The translations under genes were made by a program, and so were the position numbers. This document shows positions 60,401 through 64,000 of a stretch of 64,000 nucleotides of DNA, in pieces. How positions within the stretch are numbered: position 1 is the first letter of the stretch; each line of letters begins with the position of its first letter. Under the pieces are notes generated by a model. That model was not told where the DNA came from. It saw only the letters and a program-made list of their open reading frames with translations, and made no database searches. Source of the DNA: Arthrobacter sp. OY3WO11 (GTDB lineage Bacteria; Actinomycetota; Actinomycetes; Actinomycetales; Micrococcaceae); assembly GCF_001641125.1 (NCBI RefSeq), contig NZ_LWLP01000001.1, positions 2,092,688-2,156,687 on the forward strand, in the 5' to 3' direction.

Positions 60401-61339
60401 ATGCCTGACCGCCTCATGCTGCTGGACACCGCATCGCTGTACTTCCGCGCCTTCTATGGACTGCCGGACACCATTCGCCGCGGGGACGGCACTCCGGTCA
60501 ACGCCGTCCGCGGCCTGCTGGACATGATCGCACGGCTCACCACGGACTACCGGGCCACGCACCTCATTGCCTGTTGGGACGATGACTGGCGGCCGCAATG
60601 GCGGGTGGATCTCCTGCCCACCTACAAGGCCCACCGGGTGGCGGAGGCCGTCACGGGTTCCCCGGACGTCGAGGTTGTCCCGGACGCGCTGGAGGCGCAG
60701 CTGCCCATGATCCGCCGGGTGCTTGAGCTCGCCGGCATCGCCATTGTGGGCGCCCCCGACCATGAGGCCGACGACGTCGTGGGCACCTACGCGAGCCATG
60801 CGGACCTTCCCGTCGATGTGGTCACCGGCGACCGCGACCTTTTCCAGGTCTGCGACGACGAACGGCAGGTCCGCGTGATCTACACCGCCCGCGGCATGAA
60901 GAACCTCGAGGTCATTACGGAAGAAGTGGTGGTGGCCAAGTACCGTGTGCTGCCCCAGCAGTACGCCGACTACGCAACATTGCGGGGTGACGCCTCCGAT
61001 GGCCTGCCCGGGGTTGCAGGAATCGGCGAAAAAACCGCGGCTTCGCTGCTGCTTAAATACGGGACCCTGGAGGGCCTGCTGGAGGCGGCCGGGCATCCCG
61101 GCAGCGGCATGGCTGCCCCAGTGAAGGCAAAGCTTGCCGCCGCCGCGGACTACCTCACTGTGGCGCCCGCCGTGGTGAGGCTGGTGCGGGACCTGGACCT
61201 GCCCAGTCCCGAACAGGCGGGTGCGGAACTGAATCCCGTGCCGGATGAACCGCGGGCCGAACTCGAACGGCTCGCTACCGAGTGGAACCTGGGCGGCTCG
61301 GTAAGGCGGCTCCTGGCGGCCCTTGACCTGCGGCAATAG
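60401..61339 (+). CDS. 5'-3' exonuclease (FEN/PolA N-terminal type)
   Basis: A 312-residue stand-alone 5' nuclease. LMLLDTASLYFRAFYGLPDT has the first metal-binding Asp, ACWDDDWRPQWR and PDHEADDVVGTYA the acidic cluster, VVTGDRDLFQV the next and GDASDGLPGVAGIGEKTAAS the helix-hairpin-helix-type DNA contact. It would remove RNA primers or flaps in DNA repair. Actinobacteria carry this gene besides polA (Rv2090-like). The ATG at 60401 is preceded by GAGGAT and 6 bases, a weak leaderless-type start; an upstream in-frame ATG at 60344 is less likely. Confidence 0.9.
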   Translation: MPDRLMLLDTASLYFRAFYGLPDTIRRGDGTPVNAVRGLLDMIARLTTDYRATHLIACWDDDWRPQWRVDLLPTYKAHRVAEAVTGSPDVEVVPDALEAQLPMIRRVLELAGIAIVGAPDHEADDVVGTYASHADLPVDVVTGDRDLFQVCDDERQVRVIYTARGMKNLEVITEEVVVAKYRVLPQQYADYATLRGDASDGLPGVAGIGEKTAASLLLKYGTLEGLLEAAGHPGSGMAAPVKAKLAAAADYLTVAPAVVRLVRDLDLPSPEQAGAELNPVPDEPRAELERLATEWNLGGSVRRLLAALDLRQ

Positions 61340-61475
61340 GCCCGGCGGGTCACGGCGGATGTAGCCGCCTAGCACCTGGTTTCGGTTCGCGTCGCCCCGT
61401 ATCAGCGTGCTTAAAGACTGCGGGTTTGGCGATGTTTTCCCGCCGCGCCACGCTTGCATCATCCAATTCAGGTAG

Positions 61476-61509
61476 TAAGCTTGCTGACCATTAGTACTAA
61501 GCTTGCTGA
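61476..61509. repeat. Direct repeat TAAGCTTGCTGA before the 61537 gene
   Basis: TAAGCTTGCTGA occurs at 61476-61487 and 61498-61509, 22 bp apart (two helical turns), in an AT-rich interval otherwise out of place here. They end 27 bp before the ATG of the next gene. Either binding sites for an activator or part of the promoter itself (TAAGCT and TACTAA could serve as -10 elements). Confidence 0.55.
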
Positions 61510-61536
61510 TTAATTGGAGTGGCGGGAGCGGGTCGA

Positions 61537-61890
61537 ATGAGTGCAGTTGTTGTTGCCATCTGGTCCCTGGTGGGCGCCTCCGGAGCAGCCCTGGCCGCCA
61601 GCGCCCCGTACGGCGCCGTGGGCCACGGCCAGTACCTCGCCGGCCATGTACTTCTGGGCGTCGGCCTCGGCCAGTTGCTGGCGGCTGTGGTCCGGTATGC
61701 CGTCCGGCGGATGGTTGCCGGAGCGGCGGCCCGGACGACACCCGCGCCCCTCGCCGCGGTCCAGGCAGTGCAGACAGCAGCCGCGGCCGCGCCTGCTGTG
61801 GACAGGCCTGCTGGGGACATTGCAGCCGTGACCGTCCTTTATCCCCGGCCTGCCGCCGTCGTACCCTTGCGGGGCAGGCATGCCGCCTGA
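61537..61890 (+). CDS. Hypothetical membrane protein (117 aa)
   Basis: A protein with two hydrophobic stretches (near residue 3-24 and 35-55), separated by a short polar loop with HGQYLAGH, and an Ala/Pro/Val-rich tail. GGGAG lies about 8 nt before ATG 61537. No family recognised. Its 3' end overlaps the start of the next gene by 11 nt, suggesting co-expression. The direct repeats just upstream imply dedicated regulation. Confidence 0.6.
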   Translation: MSAVVVAIWSLVGASGAALAASAPYGAVGHGQYLAGHVLLGVGLGQLLAAVVRYAVRRMVAGAAARTTPAPLAAVQAVQTAAAAAPAVDRPAGDIAAVTVLYPRPAAVVPLRGRHAA

Positions 61891-62494
61891 CCATCTCCAG
61901 CCGGGTGGGCCGCAGGGCTCCTCGCCAAAGCGCCCACACCGGAGGTCCTGGGCCGGACTGGCCGCCGCAGTGGCGGCGGCCGCCCTCGTTGCAGGCGCCG
62001 TCAGCGTTTCCCCGGGTTTAGGCGCTTCCGGTTCGGATGAGGCCACCCTCCGCGGCTTCCAGATCCGCGTTCTCAACGTGACCCAGGCCGCCGCGGAGAA
62101 CAGGCTGGACGGGGTCCTCGATGCGCTTGAGGCGCTTGAACGGGACCTCGACCTGGCCGCCGGCCAGGGTTCCATCTCAGCGGCCCGGTACCGCGGCATC
62201 GATGCTGCCCTGGAAGCGGTCCGGGCAGATGTCACCCGCACCATCACGGCCCAGGCAGCCTCTGCCGCCGACCCAAAACCAGCTGTCACTGCGGCGGAGG
62301 CGCCAACGGTCAACGTCACCGTCCCTGAGGCGGCTCCGGAACCCCAGCAAGCCCAGTCCCAGCCCGTCCAGCTCCAGCCGGAAGCACCCGCCGCCGCTCC
62401 GGTGCCGGCACCTGAACCCGCCCCGCAGGAACAGAACCTTCCAGACGCCGCCAAGGAAGCCAGGGAAAAGGGCAAGGGCGCCGGAAAGCCCTGA
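61880..62494 (+). CDS. Membrane-anchored hypothetical protein with Ala/Pro/Gln-rich tail
   Basis: A 204-residue protein: a basic start (SSPKRPHRRSW), one hydrophobic segment (residues about 24-45), then a helical region LDGVLDALEALERDLDLAAG with coiled-coil character, and a low-complexity Ala/Pro/Gln tail ending in Lys/Gly (KEAREKGKGAGKP). It is likely anchored in the membrane with the tail outside. No family recognised. It overlaps the preceding gene by 11 nt. Confidence 0.6.
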   Translation: MPPDHLQPGGPQGSSPKRPHRRSWAGLAAAVAAAALVAGAVSVSPGLGASGSDEATLRGFQIRVLNVTQAAAENRLDGVLDALEALERDLDLAAGQGSISAARYRGIDAALEAVRADVTRTITAQAASAADPKPAVTAAEAPTVNVTVPEAAPEPQQAQSQPVQLQPEAPAAAPVPAPEPAPQEQNLPDAAKEAREKGKGAGKP

Positions 62495-62577
62495 GCCCAC
62501 AGCTTTATAAGCCCGGAACCTGTGCCTGGCGGGGCTCGTGGTCCGCAGCGGACTGGCTGGCCGGGCAAAATGGAGGG

Positions 62578-64000
62578 ATGACTTTCCCCAGCGGCAGGCA
62601 GGTGCCCCAACCTGGCCGGGCCTTCGACCTTCGGGCCATCGGTGCCGGCCTGCCCTTTGCCGGCTCGCTCCCGGCTTTGGCCGACGCGCTGGGAGACGGC
62701 GTGACGGGAGGAACGGCAGTAGTCCAGGCGCCGCCGGGAACGGGCAAGACCACCCTGGTTCCGCCACTTCTCGCCAACCTCGTGACACGCCCCCCGGCCG
62801 GCGCCGCCGCGGGGCCCCGCAGGATTGTCGTCACCCAGCCGCGCCGGGTAGCTGCCCGCGCCGCAGCCCGCCGGCTTGCTGCCCTGGACGGCAGCCCGTT
62901 AGGCAGCCGTGTGGGTTATACAGTCCGCGGAGAGCGGCAGGCCGGATCCGACACGCTCATAGAATTCGTCACGCCAGGCATCCTGCTGCGCCGCCTGCTG
63001 GCCGATCCGGACCTGACGGCGGCAGGCGCGGTGGTTCTGGATGAGGTGCACGAACGCGGCCTGGAAACGGATCTCCTGTTTGGCATGCTCACCGAAGTCC
63101 GCCAGCTGCGCGGTGACCTCACCGTCGTCGCCATGTCCGCCACCCTGGACGCTCCCCGGTTCGCTGCCCTGCTGGGAGACACCGACGGCGGCGGGCCGGC
63201 TCCCGTCGTTGGCTGCCCCTCCGCGCTCCATCCGCTGGAGACGGAGTGGCGCCCGGCGCCCGGCCCGCGGCTGGACGGCAGGGGAGTGACGCGGCCTTTC
63301 CTGGATTTCATCGCAGACACCGCCGCCGGGGCCCACCGGCAGGCACTGGCAGCAGACGGCGGCGCCGACGCACTCGTCTTCGTCCCGGGGGCATGGGAAG
63401 TTTCGCAGGTTGCGGCAGGGCTTCGAAGCCGGGTGGGCCCGGGGACTGACGTACTGGAACTCCACGGCAGGGTGGGCCCGGCGGAGCAGGACCGGGCAGT
63501 ATCCGGGCGGCGGCCGGGGGAGAACGCGAGGATCATCGTCTCCACGGACCTGGCCGAGTCGTCACTGACCGTGCCGGGGGTCCGGCTGGTCATCGACTCG
63601 GGGTTGGCCCGTGAGCCGCGGCGCGACGCCGCCCGGGGAATGAACGGGCTGGTGACGGTTTCCTGCTCCCGCGCTTCTGCCGACCAGCGTGCGGGACGCG
63701 CGGCCCGCCAGGGCCCCGGGACGGTGGTCCGCTGCTACAGCCAACAGGCGTTCGGTGCCGCCCCGGCCCACGTGACCCCGGAAATCACCGTGGCGGACCT
63801 TGCCGGCGCCGCCCTGGTGATGGCGTGCTGGGGGTCGCCGCGCGGGAAGGGACTCGCCCTGCCGAACGCCCCGCCGGAGCAGGCCATGGAAGATGCCATG
63901 GAAATCCTGCACGAACTTGGTGCCGTGTCCGGGATGGCCACGCGACCGCCGCCGGCAGGACCCTGGCGGGCCTCCCGGTTGATCCGCGGCTGGGACGTGC
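62578..64000 (+). CDS. hrpB: ATP-dependent helicase HrpB (partial, runs off the end)
   Basis: The frame from ATG 62578 is open to the end of the window (474 codons). Helicase motifs in order: QAPPGTGKTTLVPP (Walker A), TQPRRVAARAAARRLA (motif Ia), VVLDEVHERGLETD (DEVH box) and AMSATLDAPRFAALLGD (motif III), then STDLAESSLTVPGVRLVID and the conserved HrpB-type RAGRAARQGPGT (motif VI). HrpB is a DEAH-type RNA helicase of unknown cellular role. The start is preceded by CAAAAT and 6 bases, again a weak leaderless-type arrangement; the GGAGGG adjacent to the ATG is too close to act as a ribosome site. Confidence 0.9.
   Translation, partial: MTFPSGRQVPQPGRAFDLRAIGAGLPFAGSLPALADALGDGVTGGTAVVQAPPGTGKTTLVPPLLANLVTRPPAGAAAGPRRIVVTQPRRVAARAAARRLAALDGSPLGSRVGYTVRGERQAGSDTLIEFVTPGILLRRLLADPDLTAAGAVVLDEVHERGLETDLLFGMLTEVRQLRGDLTVVAMSATLDAPRFAALLGDTDGGGPAPVVGCPSALHPLETEWRPAPGPRLDGRGVTRPFLDFIADTAAGAHRQALAADGGADALVFVPGAWEVSQVAAGLRSRVGPGTDVLELHGRVGPAEQDRAVSGRRPGENARIIVSTDLAESSLTVPGVRLVIDSGLAREPRRDAARGMNGLVTVSCSRASADQRAGRAARQGPGTVVRCYSQQAFGAAPAHVTPEITVADLAGAALVMACWGSPRGKGLALPNAPPEQAMEDAMEILHELGAVSGMATRPPPAGPWRASRLIRGWDV

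Noticed and set aside
1..64000. CRISPR arrays, insertion sequences or prophage genes
   Set aside because: No repeat-spacer array, transposase, integrase or phage structural gene was recognised anywhere in the window.

Overview
The window looks like chromosomal DNA of a soil actinobacterium of the Arthrobacter/Pseudarthrobacter type (Micrococcaceae). This is inferred from high GC throughout, a mycothiol-dependent-type enzyme, an actinobacterial MoxR/VWA pair, many apparently leaderless genes (xANNNT then 6-7 nt then the start codon) and a very broad catabolic repertoire. No rRNA, complete tRNA, insertion sequence or CRISPR array was seen.

Layout. (1) 1-10145, aromatic acid catabolism: the end of a benzoate operon (benC with an unusual C-terminal FCD domain, benD), a large LuxR-type ATPase regulator, then on the opposite strand an aromatic-acid MFS transporter, a LysR regulator, catB and catC, feeding the beta-ketoadipate pathway, and a mycothiol-type isomerase-family protein. 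(2) 10370-21521, an acid-catabolic island of unknown substrate: tartrate/D-malate dehydrogenase-like enzyme, MFS permease, stand-alone aconitase, NitT/TauT-type ABC transporter, divergent IclR regulator, CaiB-type CoA-transferase, HMG-CoA-lyase-like enzyme and a flavin-reductase-like protein. Related inverted repeats lie on both sides of the IclR gene. (3) 21700-27361, a patchwork with pspA, an SDR, small membrane proteins and regulators, and two decayed genes. (4) 27362-44058, a lytic transglycosylase-like protein and two adjacent fructan/sucrose loci, each with its own LacI regulator, paired palindromic operators, GH32 hydrolase and ABC importer (one Opp-type, one CUT1-type), plus a fructokinase.

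(5) 44172-49964, nucleases and proteases: an HNH-nuclease lipoprotein with no canonical start codon, a frameshifted FAD monooxygenase, and a two-gene cassette of a subtilisin-like protease and a trypsin-NUC1 nuclease fusion, both without signal peptides. This cassette is the best candidate for an undescribed system (possibly protease-controlled nuclease defence). (6) 50083-64000: SMP-30-like lactonase, aldo/keto reductase, RibD-like and cyclodeaminase-like proteins, two overlapping alpha/beta hydrolases, a glycosyltransferase, a phosphatase remnant, MoxR and VWA proteins, a 5'-3' exonuclease, two actinobacterial hypothetical proteins and the start of hrpB, which runs off the end. Many genes of this last part carry the leaderless start signature.
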